From Proteobacteria bacterium UBA652 (GTDB lineage: Bacteria > Pseudomonadota > Gammaproteobacteria > Nitrosococcales > Methylophagaceae), in assembly GCA_002299915.1 (NCBI GenBank), contig DBOG01000047.1, positions 1 through 14,202 on the forward strand: a stretch of DNA of 14,202 bases, given 5' to 3'. Below, piece by piece: positions 1 through 6,219 of the stretch. A model generated the notes under the pieces. It was not told where the DNA came from, did no database searches, and saw only the letters and a list, made by a program, of their open reading frames with translations. The stretch's first letter is position 1. Each line of letters starts with the position of its first letter. A program made the translations under genes and the position numbers.

Positions 1-21
1 TTCAAACTTTTCTTTAGACAT
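1..21 (-). CDS. tuf: Elongation factor Tu, first seven codons only (gene leaves the left edge)
   Basis: The reverse complement reads ATG TCT AAA GAA AAG TTT GAA, giving MSKEKFE, the usual N-terminus of bacterial EF-Tu, the GTPase that brings aminoacyl-tRNA to the ribosome. A GGGAGA ribosome binding site lies at 27-32, five bases before the start. The gene directly follows tRNA-Tyr, tRNA-Gly and tRNA-Thr on the same strand, the context of tufB in many gammaproteobacteria. That context is what makes a seven-residue match convincing. No separate promoter is evident between tRNA-Thr and the start, so it is probably co-transcribed with the tRNAs. The GTP-binding domain lies outside the window. Confidence 0.9.
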
Positions 22-108
22 TATCGTCTCCCGTCAAACAAATTTATAATCAAATCAGCAAGGCCTTAATGAGCCTGCCCTAATACTGCTTTTAAAACAT
101 CCCAATTA

Positions 109-184
109 TGGAGCCCACAATCAGAATCGAACTGATGACCTCATCCTTACCATGGATGCGCTCTACCGACTGAGCTATGCGGGC
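109..184 (-). tRNA. tRNA-Thr (anticodon GGU)
   Basis: A 76-base cloverleaf with encoded CCA. The acceptor stem is GCCCGCA/TGTGGGC with one G-U pair, the D stem is GCTC/GAGC, and the anticodon stem is CATCC/GGATG around the loop ATGGTAA. The T stem is ATCAG/CTGAT with loop TTCGATT. The GGT anticodon reads ACC and ACU. The discriminator base is U. Position 32 is A where bacterial tRNAs nearly always have a pyrimidine. It is the last tRNA before tuf. Confidence 0.97.
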
Positions 185-206
185 CTATAAAACGCGCCCA
201 ATATTT

Positions 207-280
207 TGGAGCGGGTGATGGGAATCGAACCCACATAATCAGCTTGGAAGGCTGGAGTTCTACCACTGAACTACACCCGC
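207..280 (-). tRNA. tRNA-Gly (anticodon UCC)
   Basis: A 74-base cloverleaf with encoded CCA and discriminator U. The acceptor stem is GCGGGTG/CACCCGC, the D stem is GTTC/GAAC, and the anticodon loop CTTCCAA carries TCC. The T stem is GTGGG/CCCAT. The outermost anticodon-stem pair (27-43) is a C-A mismatch where the E. coli glyT equivalent has a U-A pair. It lies between tRNA-Tyr (19-base spacer) and tRNA-Thr (22-base spacer), matching the tyrU-glyT-thrT order before tufB in E. coli. Confidence 0.97.
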
Positions 281-299
281 AAAACTATAAAGTTTCTGT

Positions 300-384
300 T
301 GGTGGAGGGGGGAGGATTCGAACCTCCGAAGGATGAACCGTCAGATTTACAGTCTGATCCCTTTGGCCGCTCGGGAACCCCTCC
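300..384 (-). tRNA. tRNA-Tyr (anticodon GUA)
   Basis: An 85-base class II tRNA with the long variable arm typical of bacterial tRNA-Tyr. The acceptor stem is GGAGGGG/CCCCTCC, the anticodon loop carries GTA, and the T arm GGAGG-TTCGAAT-CCTCC is followed by acceptor strand, A and an encoded CCA. It is the first gene of the tRNA-tuf operon, beginning about nine bases after the predicted transcription start. The E. coli operon has an additional leading tRNA-Thr (thrU) that is absent here. Confidence 0.97.
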
Positions 385-399
385 AAACACAAGAGCGGC

Positions 400-429
400 A
401 TTATCTCTAAAATCGGGGGGTGTTGTCAA
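400..429 (-). promoter_or_regulatory. Sigma70 promoter of the tRNA-tuf operon
   Basis: On the minus strand a perfect TTGACA (429-424) and a GATAAT -10 box (405-400) are separated by 18 bases. Upstream of the -35 the strand is AT-rich (about 430-450), resembling an UP element. Just after the -10 box it reads GCCGCTC, a GC-rich discriminator as in stringently controlled stable-RNA promoters. The boxes are seen directly; the ppGpp control is inferred from that pattern. Confidence 0.8.
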
Positions 430-549
430 CCATTAAATGAACAAAATACTACCTGCCACGTAACATTGCATCACATGGTTTAACTCAAACCCAATCTTAC
501 AATATATCATCTCATCATATGTTTGATTTGAATTTTGAAATGGCGGACA

Positions 550-577
550 CTTGAGTCTTGCGTATAATATGCCATAA
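550..577 (+). promoter_or_regulatory. Candidate promoter of hslVU (heat-shock sigma32-like, or sigma70)
   Basis: CTTGAGT at 550-556, a 13-base gap, and TGCCATAA at 570-577 resemble the sigma32 pattern CTTGAAA-N13-CCCCATNT, and hslVU is a sigma32 operon in E. coli. The same stretch holds a perfect sigma70 -10 box, TATAAT at 563-568, but with no good -35 at normal spacing: TTGAAA at 535-540 is 22 bases away. A sigma32 start near 585 would leave a leader of only about 15 bases, so the assignment is tentative. Confidence 0.35.
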
Positions 578-599
578 AACTCAGGAAAAAGGAATCAAA

Positions 600-1142
600 A
601 TGGAACAATATCGAGGCACCACTATCTTATCAGTCCGCCGCAATGGTCAGGTCGTCATTGGTGGTGATGGGCAAGTCAGTCTAGGCAATACAATTATGAA
701 AGGCAATGCGCGCAAAGTCCGTCGGCTTTATGATGAAAAAGTCATTGCGGGTTTTGCGGGTGGTACGGCCGATGCATTTACGCTGTTCGAACGATTTGAA
801 GCCAAGTTGGAAAAACATCAAGGCCATCTCACTCGCAGTGCATTAGAATTAGCCAAAGATTGGCGTACCGACCGTATGATGCGTAAATTAGAGGCTTTGC
901 TGATTGTGGCAGATACCACTGCAACCTTAATGATTTCAGGTAATGGTGATGTAATCGAACCTGAAAATGATTTAATTGCAATTGGCTCTGGTGGGGCGTT
1001 TGCACAATCCGCAGGTATCGCATTATTAGAAAATACAAAGCTCAGTGCGAAAGAAATTGTAGAAAAGGGCTTGAATATTGCTGCCGACATCTGCATTTAT
1101 ACTAATCATAACTTGACGATTGAGTCTTTAGAAGACAAATAA
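600..1142 (+). CDS. hslV: HslV (ClpQ), peptidase subunit of the HslUV ATP-dependent protease
   Basis: A 180-residue proteasome-beta-like threonine peptidase that forms the proteolytic core capped by HslU in the cytoplasm. The family core is clear: TTILSVRR, GGDGQVSLGNT, KVRRLY, GFAGGTADAFTLFERFE, the GNGDVIEPE segment, IAIGSGG and the C-terminal TNHNLTIESL. The catalytic Thr is residue 7, the first of the TT pair, so a six-residue leader (MEQYRG) must be removed. E. coli HslV instead starts Met-Thr. I chose the ATG at 600 because AAGGA at 589-593 is well spaced and the next codons match leader-bearing HslV proteins; an in-frame ATG at 558 would add 14 unrelated residues and overlap the promoter. 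hslU follows after 57 bases. Confidence 0.96.
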   Translation: MEQYRGTTILSVRRNGQVVIGGDGQVSLGNTIMKGNARKVRRLYDEKVIAGFAGGTADAFTLFERFEAKLEKHQGHLTRSALELAKDWRTDRMMRKLEALLIVADTTATLMISGNGDVIEPENDLIAIGSGGAFAQSAGIALLENTKLSAKEIVEKGLNIAADICIYTNHNLTIESLEDK

Positions 1143-1143
1143 T

Positions 1144-1173
1144 CCCTCACCCTAACCCTCTCCCGCTGAGAGG
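1144..1173 (+). repeat. Fragment of a CCCTCACCCTAACCCTCTCC-type interspersed repeat, with hairpin
   Basis: The hslV-hslU spacer contains CCCTCACCCTAACCCTCTCC, ending in CCTCTC-CCGCT-GAGAGG, a six-base-pair hairpin with a five-base loop (1157-1173). Sequences of this kind recur in intergenic DNA of many proteobacteria, usually as longer inverted repeats ending GGGAGAGGG. Only one arm and a shortened second arm are here, so it looks like a remnant. There is no U tract after the hairpin, so it is not a normal terminator. The repeat family is recognised from memory. Confidence 0.55.
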
Positions 1174-1199
1174 CTTTATATTTGGAAGAATAAAACCCT

Positions 1200-2531
1200 A
1201 TGCTTGCATTAAGCCCGAAACAAATTGTTACTGAACTCAATAACCATATCGTTGGTCAAGATAGTGCGAAACGCGCGGTGGCGATTGCCTTACGCAATCG
1301 CTGGCGTCGACATCAACTCGATGCTGATTTACGCCACGAAATCACCCCAAAAAACATTTTAATGATCGGGCCGACGGGTGTCGGTAAAACAGAAATTGCG
1401 CGGCGCTTGGCGAGCTTGGTTAGTGCGCCCTTCATTAAAATTGAGGCAACCAAATTTACCGAGGTGGGCTATGTGGGTCGGGATGTTGATTCAATTATTA
1501 GAGATCTCGTGGAAACAGCGATAAAAATGCAACGCGAGTCTGCAATGACGGCAGTAAAATCTGAAGCCCAAGATGCGGCTGAAGAACGCATTTTAGATGC
1601 GCTGCTTCGCCCAGCACGTGGGAGTGATGATGACGATGCTGAACGGGATGATAGCAGCACGCGTCAAAAATTCCGTAAGATGTTACGAGAAGGGAAATTA
1701 GACGATCGTGAAATAGAGTTAGATTTAAAAGCCAGCCCCGCCAGCATGGATATTATGGCGCCACCGGGCATGGAAGACATGACAAATCAATTACAAGATA
1801 TGTTTCAAAATATGGAAGCAGGTCGCAGCAGCACGCGCAGCTTGCGTGTTGATAAAGCCCTCCGCTTGCTGGTTGATGAAGAAGCGGCCAAACAAATCAA
1901 TGATGAAGATATCAAGGCACAGGCAATTGAAAGTGTCGAACAAAATGGCTTGGTATTTCTAGATGAGATCGATAAAATCACCCATCGCAGTGAAGGCAGT
2001 GGTAGCGCCGATGTCTCACGGGGCGGTGTACAGCGAGATTTATTACCGCTGATTGAAGGCACCACCGTTTCTACTAAATATGGCATGGTGAAAACGGACC
2101 ATATTTTATTTATTGCCTCTGGCGCATTTCACCTAAGCAAACCTTCTGACTTAATACCAGAACTGCAAGGCCGTTTACCTGTGCGAGTTGAACTCACACC
2201 ACTCGGCGCGCCTGAGTTCGTACGGATCCTGGCCGAGCCTGATGCCTCGCTCACTGAACAATATGCCGCCATGTTAGCCACCGATAATATCAAGCTAACG
2301 TTTACCGACGACGGTTTGCAACGCATCGCCGAACTTGCCTGCCAAGTAAACGAGCAAACCGAAAACATTGGCGCCCGACGGTTACACACCCTGCTCGAAC
2401 GGCTATTAGATGATGTGTCATTTTATACCCAAGAAGATAATATTACCGCGCTCACCGTCAATGCCGATTATGTCAATTCTCAACTGGCTGATTTGGTGGA
2501 AAATGAAGATCTATCTCGGTATATCCTGTAG
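1200..2531 (+). CDS. hslU: HslU (ClpY), AAA+ unfoldase of the HslUV protease
   Basis: A 443-residue full-length HslU. It unfolds substrates with ATP and threads them into HslV. Visible are the N-terminal IVGQDSAKRAVAIALRNRWRR segment, Walker A GPTGVGKT (57-64), the pore loop GYVG (90-93), a charged I domain (about 110-240), Walker B LVFLDEID (251-258), the arginine-finger stretch ELQGRLPVR (321-329) and sensor 2 GARR (391-394). The C-terminus EDLSRYIL matches the family tail that inserts between HslV subunits and activates them. The I domain carries an acidic run at about 143-151. The start has GGAAG at 1184-1188, somewhat far upstream. It shares the hslV transcription unit and is followed after nine bases by the DUF971 gene. 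Confidence 0.98.
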   Translation: MLALSPKQIVTELNNHIVGQDSAKRAVAIALRNRWRRHQLDADLRHEITPKNILMIGPTGVGKTEIARRLASLVSAPFIKIEATKFTEVGYVGRDVDSIIRDLVETAIKMQRESAMTAVKSEAQDAAEERILDALLRPARGSDDDDAERDDSSTRQKFRKMLREGKLDDREIELDLKASPASMDIMAPPGMEDMTNQLQDMFQNMEAGRSSTRSLRVDKALRLLVDEEAAKQINDEDIKAQAIESVEQNGLVFLDEIDKITHRSEGSGSADVSRGGVQRDLLPLIEGTTVSTKYGMVKTDHILFIASGAFHLSKPSDLIPELQGRLPVRVELTPLGAPEFVRILAEPDASLTEQYAAMLATDNIKLTFTDDGLQRIAELACQVNEQTENIGARRLHTLLERLLDDVSFYTQEDNITALTVNADYVNSQLADLVENEDLSRYIL

Positions 2532-2540
2532 GCTGATGTG

Positions 2541-2891
2541 ATGACATTACCCACTGATATCATCCTGCACCAAGCTTCGCGTCAATTAGAATTGCGGTAT
2601 GACGAAAAGGCGTATCATCTGCCCGCAGAATATCTACGTGTTTACTCGCCCTCAGCGGAAGTACGTGGTCATGGCGAGGGGCAAGAAGTGTTGCAGCTGG
2701 ATAAGCAAACCGTCGGCATTGATAAGCTTGAACCAACAGGCCATTATGCCCTCAAAATTCATTTTGATGATGGCCATGATTCGGGGCTGTATACTTGGGA
2801 ATATCTCTATAGTTTAGCCACCGAGCAAACAGAGCGTTGGCAAGATTACCTTAATCATTTAAAGCAGGCAGGACATCATGTCGAAAGATAA
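2541..2891 (+). CDS. DUF971 (gamma-butyrobetaine hydroxylase-like N-terminal domain) protein
   Basis: A 116-residue protein made of a single DUF971 domain. Conserved blocks are LPAEYLRVYSPSAEVRGHG (27-45), IDKLEPTGHYALKIHFDDGH (60-79) and WEYLY (86-90). The fold is the one at the N-terminus of eukaryotic gamma-butyrobetaine hydroxylase, but no catalytic oxygenase domain is present and the stand-alone form has no settled function. It contains no cysteine. It sits between hslU and ubiE, as the equivalent gene follows hslU in Pseudomonas. The ATG at 2541 is preferred, with AGG at 2530-2532 eight bases upstream; a GTG immediately before it (2538) could also start. The end overlaps ubiE by 14 bases, suggesting coupled translation. 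Confidence 0.88.
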   Translation: MTLPTDIILHQASRQLELRYDEKAYHLPAEYLRVYSPSAEVRGHGEGQEVLQLDKQTVGIDKLEPTGHYALKIHFDDGHDSGLYTWEYLYSLATEQTERWQDYLNHLKQAGHHVER

Positions 2892-3621
2892 AACCCACTT
2901 TGGTTATACAGAAGTCCCCATCGAAGATAAGGTCAAACATGTGGCTGATGTATTCCATTCTGTTGCCAGTAAATATGATGTGATGAATGATTTAATGTCA
3001 TTTGGGGTGCATCGCTTATGGAAACGCTTCACCATCAATGCCAGCAAAATAAAACGTGGTGCCGTGGTGCTCGATATTGCTGGTGGCACAGGCGATCTCA
3101 CCAAACAATTCTCAAAACGAGTCGGCGAAACAGGTCACGTGGTATTAGCAGATATCAATGCCAGCATGCTCAATGTGGGTCGAGATCGACTCACTGATTT
3201 AGGCCTGGTCGGCAATATTGACTATGTGCAAGCCAATGCAGAAACCCTTCCCTTCCCAGATAATACCTTTGATTGTATTACCATCGCCTTTGGCCTACGC
3301 AATGTCACCGATAAAGACAAAGCCTTGCGCTCTATGTATCGTGTATTAAAACCGGGCGGTCAGCTACTGGTGCTAGAGTTTTCCAAACCTGCCGACTGGC
3401 TTGCACCGATTTACGATACCTACTCCTTTAAGCTCTTACCTAAAATTGGCAAACTGATTTCAGGCGATGAAGATAGCTACCGCTATTTATCCGAATCCAT
3501 CCGTATGCATCCCGATCAAGCCACTTTAAAAGATATGTTTGCTGAAGCAGGATTTGAAAAATGCAACTTTAATAATATGAATAGTGGTATTGTCGCCCTG
3601 CATAGCGGCTATAAATTTTGA
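2878..3621 (+). CDS. ubiE: UbiE, SAM-dependent C-methyltransferase of ubiquinone and menaquinone synthesis
   Basis: A 247-residue class I methyltransferase that methylates the benzoquinol ring (and demethylmenaquinol where present) using S-adenosylmethionine. Diagnostic stretches are FGYTEVP near the N-terminus, KYDVMNDLMSFGVHRLWKR (32-50), the SAM motif VLDIAGGTGD (64-73), AETLPFPDNTFD (121-132), AFGLRNVTD (137-145), RVLKPGG (155-161), YRYLSESIRMHP, and the C-terminus NNMNSGIVALHSGYKF. Length and motifs are those of the intact enzyme. It overlaps the DUF971 gene by 14 bases and ubiJ by 4, placing it inside a tightly coupled operon. As it is coupled to ubiJ and ubiB, ubiquinone is the certain pathway; menaquinone use cannot be judged here. 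Confidence 0.98.
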   Translation: MSKDKTHFGYTEVPIEDKVKHVADVFHSVASKYDVMNDLMSFGVHRLWKRFTINASKIKRGAVVLDIAGGTGDLTKQFSKRVGETGHVVLADINASMLNVGRDRLTDLGLVGNIDYVQANAETLPFPDNTFDCITIAFGLRNVTDKDKALRSMYRVLKPGGQLLVLEFSKPADWLAPIYDTYSFKLLPKIGKLISGDEDSYRYLSESIRMHPDQATLKDMFAEAGFEKCNFNNMNSGIVALHSGYKF

Positions 3622-4211
3622 TCCTAGCTACGCTCTCACATGCTGTTAACCACGCGCTGTCGCAAGATCCCGAGATATTGCCTCGGCTAAGTGATTTACA
3701 AGATCGCCGTATTCATCTCCACCTCACCGATCTCAATCAATATTTTACAGTGCACTTCGATCAACAAAAAATCCATCTTTCCGGTTTACAATCGCCAGAT
3801 ATTGATCAGGCCGATCTCCATATTTCTGGCCGCAGCCTCGCTTTGATAAAACTAGCTCGCGATCCCGATGCGCTTTTTTCAGCCGACATCACCATTAAGG
3901 GTGATATCCAGTTCGCCAAAACCCTACAAGACTTGCTCGCAGATTTTGATTTCGATTGGGAGCAACAACTCGCCCAATTCACTGGCGACACCTTAGCCCA
4001 CCCTATTGCCAACGGGATTCAATCCTTCCACCGCTGGGCCAGCCAAACAACGCAGGACTTTACCCTTGATATTGCGGAATACTTACGTGAAGAAAGCCGC
4101 ATCTTGCCAGATGCCTCTGAAGTGAATAGTTTTATGAAGGGCGTAGATAAAATACGGGGTGATATGGATAGATTAGAAGCCAGGGTTCAACGTTTGCAGG
4201 CGAACATATGA
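3618..4211 (+). CDS. ubiJ: UbiJ, SCP2-domain accessory factor of the ubiquinone biosynthesis complex
   Basis: A 197-residue protein with an N-terminal SCP2-like lipid-binding domain (about 1-110; visible pattern SGLQSPDIDQADLHISGRSL, then ITIKGDIQFAKTLQDLL) and a C-terminal region ending in a predicted coiled coil (KGVDKIRGDMDRLEARVQRLQ, about 174-194). In E. coli UbiJ and UbiK help the soluble Ubi complex handle its hydrophobic intermediates; that role is taken from the family. It begins with TTG at 3618, which overlaps the ubiE stop codon as TTGA, and ends overlapping ubiB as ATGA. I see no clear Shine-Dalgarno sequence and no better start, so translation is probably coupled to ubiE. The position between ubiE and ubiB supports the name. 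Confidence 0.93.
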   Translation: MILATLSHAVNHALSQDPEILPRLSDLQDRRIHLHLTDLNQYFTVHFDQQKIHLSGLQSPDIDQADLHISGRSLALIKLARDPDALFSADITIKGDIQFAKTLQDLLADFDFDWEQQLAQFTGDTLAHPIANGIQSFHRWASQTTQDFTLDIAEYLREESRILPDASEVNSFMKGVDKIRGDMDRLEARVQRLQANI

Positions 4212-5875
4212 TCTCAGCTCGCAACCTCTTCAGACTGATTCAAATCAACCATGTGCTGGCCAAACATCGCTTAGATGACATCATCCAAGCCACACATCTG
4301 CTACGCCCGCTGCGGTTCTTCAGCTATTTATCACCTTATCGCTGGACGCGAAATAATGATGCGCCACGTGGCGAACGCCTGCGGCTGACATTAGAAGAGC
4401 TCGGGCCTTTATTTGTAAAGTTTGGCCAAATCCTGTCTACCCGCCGCGATATTCTGCCGGATGATATCGCCACGGAACTGGCGCAGCTGCAAGATAATGT
4501 TGCCCCATTTGATAGCGCGCATGCGCTGGAGATTGTGCAGCAAGCTTATGATGAACCCTTAGATGCCTTATTTCAGCATGTTTCGCCTGAACCGCTTGCT
4601 TCGGCCTCGATTGCCCAAGTGCATACAGCGCAATTATTGGATGGTATCGAGGTGATCCTTAAAATCATTCGCCCGAATATCGAGCAACACATTCAGCGGG
4701 ATGTTGAACTGCTACACACCATCGCAGACTTAGCTGAACGTTTCTGGGAAGATGGCAAACGCTTGCGGCCGAAAGAAGTCGTCGCCGAAATAGAAAAAAA
4801 TCTCTATGACGAATTGGATATGATGCGCGAAGCCGCTTCTGCCTCGCAACTGCGGCGAAATTTTGAAAATAGTGATTTACTCTATGTACCTAACATCAAT
4901 TGGGAATTAACGAAACCCAATTTACTGGTGCAAGAACGTATTCACGGTATTCCGATTGGTGATATTGCCCAATTAAAGGCTAACCACGTGAATATGGCAA
5001 GGCTGGCTGAAGTTGGGGTTGAAATATTTTTCACCCAAGCTTTCAAACATGGTTTTTTCCATGCTGATATGCATCCTGGCAATATCATGGTCGATGTGAA
5101 CGATCCTGAAAACCCTTCTTATATTGCCATTGATTTCGGTATTATGGGCACGCTGTCACCAGAAGATCAAAATTATCTAGCCGACAACTTCCTCGCTTTT
5201 TTTAATAGCGATTATCGCCGCGTCGCAGAATTGCATGTACAATCAGGCTGGGTGCCAGCTGATACCCGTGTGGATGAATTTGAAGCCGCCATTCGTAGCG
5301 TGTGTGAACCTATTTTTGCCAAACCATTGCATGAAATTTCCTTTGGGCAAGTGTTGATCCGTTTATTCCAAACCGCGCGCCGATTTAATATGGAAGTGCA
5401 ACCGCAACTTGTATTACTGCAAAAAACACTGCTCAATATTGAAGGTTTAGGTCGCCAACTTTATCCCGAACTCGACTTATGGAAAACAGCCAAACCCATT
5501 CTTGAACAATGGATGCTAGAGAAAAATGGCTGGCAAGCGGCATTAGAAACCCTCAAACAAGAGATCCCACAATGGGCAACCATTCTTCCTACGCTGCCTA
5601 GATTGCTACATCAAAGCCATCAGCAATTCCAACAGCAAGCAAATCAAAATCAAACTTCAGATTCACTTAAATCAGTGCAAAAAAGCATCCGCAATGCTGG
5701 CTTTAGAATTGCAGGCGCGCTCAGTGGCGCTGCCTTTATTATTGGTGCGGCCATTATCAAAGGTTTGGATGGTTACTCCCCCGCCATGGTTGGCAATTTA
5801 CCCCTGCTCAGTTGGGTACTAGGTATTGCGGGTGGCTTACTACTCTTCACCAGCCTCTCTAATAAAAATGACTAA
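4208..5875 (+). CDS. ubiB: UbiB, atypical protein kinase-like ATPase of ubiquinone biosynthesis
   Basis: A 555-residue UbiB (ADCK/COQ8 family), membrane-bound and needed for ubiquinone synthesis. Family marks are KFGQ at 71-74 (part of the KxGQ motif), the alanine-rich loop ASASIAQVH (131-139) replacing a kinase glycine loop, the VILK lysine (152), the catalytic block HADMHPGN (285-292) and the metal-binding IDFG (308-311). Two hydrophobic segments near the C-terminus (about 500-520 and 530-548) are the expected membrane anchor. COQ8/UbiB proteins show ATPase rather than ordinary kinase activity. The start overlaps ubiJ by four bases and the end overlaps the zinc-finger gene by eight. In E. 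coli and P. aeruginosa tat genes lie downstream; here they do not. Confidence 0.98.
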   Translation: MISARNLFRLIQINHVLAKHRLDDIIQATHLLRPLRFFSYLSPYRWTRNNDAPRGERLRLTLEELGPLFVKFGQILSTRRDILPDDIATELAQLQDNVAPFDSAHALEIVQQAYDEPLDALFQHVSPEPLASASIAQVHTAQLLDGIEVILKIIRPNIEQHIQRDVELLHTIADLAERFWEDGKRLRPKEVVAEIEKNLYDELDMMREAASASQLRRNFENSDLLYVPNINWELTKPNLLVQERIHGIPIGDIAQLKANHVNMARLAEVGVEIFFTQAFKHGFFHADMHPGNIMVDVNDPENPSYIAIDFGIMGTLSPEDQNYLADNFLAFFNSDYRRVAELHVQSGWVPADTRVDEFEAAIRSVCEPIFAKPLHEISFGQVLIRLFQTARRFNMEVQPQLVLLQKTLLNIEGLGRQLYPELDLWKTAKPILEQWMLEKNGWQAALETLKQEIPQWATILPTLPRLLHQSHQQFQQQANQNQTSDSLKSVQKSIRNAGFRIAGALSGAAFIIGAAIIKGLDGYSPAMVGNLPLLSWVLGIAGGLLLFTSLSNKND

Positions 5876-6215
5876 ACTTAATCTTACCGAAATTGAGAAA
5901 CGACTAGTTGCTGAGAAAGTAATACTGCTCGAAACAGAAACGACGGCTAAAGCAGCCAGCCAAACCGTTGTGCTCGATCAAACTAGCGTCGGCCGGGTGT
6001 CTCGGATGGATGCCATGCAAGGTCAAGCGATGGCGATTGAAACCGCCCAACGTCGCGCTCTCCGCCTCACGCAAATTGCAGCGGCACTCAATAGATTAGC
6101 TGCAGATGAATATGGATTTTGCCTTGATTGTGATGAAGCGATTAACCCGAAACGGTTGGAATTTGATCCTGAGGCCAGCCGGTGTATTACCTGCGCTGAT
6201 AAACTACAAGGTTAA
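5868..6215 (+). CDS. Small TraR/DksA-family C4 zinc-finger protein
   Basis: A 115-residue protein with a TraR/DksA-type zinc finger: Cys85-x2-Cys88, then Cys106-x2-Cys109 (FCLDCDE ... RCITCADK). All four zinc ligands are present. The first 75 residues are mostly helical, with a possible coiled-coil tip around SRMDAM (45-50) that may stand in for the DxxDxA tip by which DksA acts in the RNA polymerase secondary channel. It is shorter than DksA (about 150 residues), so it is a paralogue-type protein, not DksA itself. Binding to RNA polymerase is inferred. The ATG at 5868 overlaps the end of ubiB by eight bases and has no clear Shine-Dalgarno sequence, implying coupling; an upstream in-frame ATG at 5826 lies well inside ubiB and is unlikely. 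Confidence 0.85.
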   Translation: MTKLNLTEIEKRLVAEKVILLETETTAKAASQTVVLDQTSVGRVSRMDAMQGQAMAIETAQRRALRLTQIAAALNRLAADEYGFCLDCDEAINPKRLEFDPEASRCITCADKLQG

Positions 6216-6219
6216 ACAC

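Noticed and set aside
818..1096. Minus-strand open frames inside hslV
   Set aside because: They lie antisense to a clear HslV coding sequence and encode low-complexity Ser/Ala/Pro-rich protein with no domain.
1157..1173. Hairpin after hslV as a terminator
   Set aside because: The stem is only six base pairs and no U tract follows; hslU must be expressed with hslV.
1469..2389. Three minus-strand open frames inside hslU
   Set aside because: All are antisense to conserved AAA+ motifs and rich in Ser and Arg, typical of reverse-frame readings.
6106..6219. Longer DUF2145 protein starting inside the zinc-finger gene
   Set aside because: The extra 38 residues are an out-of-frame reading of the zinc finger; the ATG at 6220 has a good ribosome binding site and begins a normal anchor sequence.
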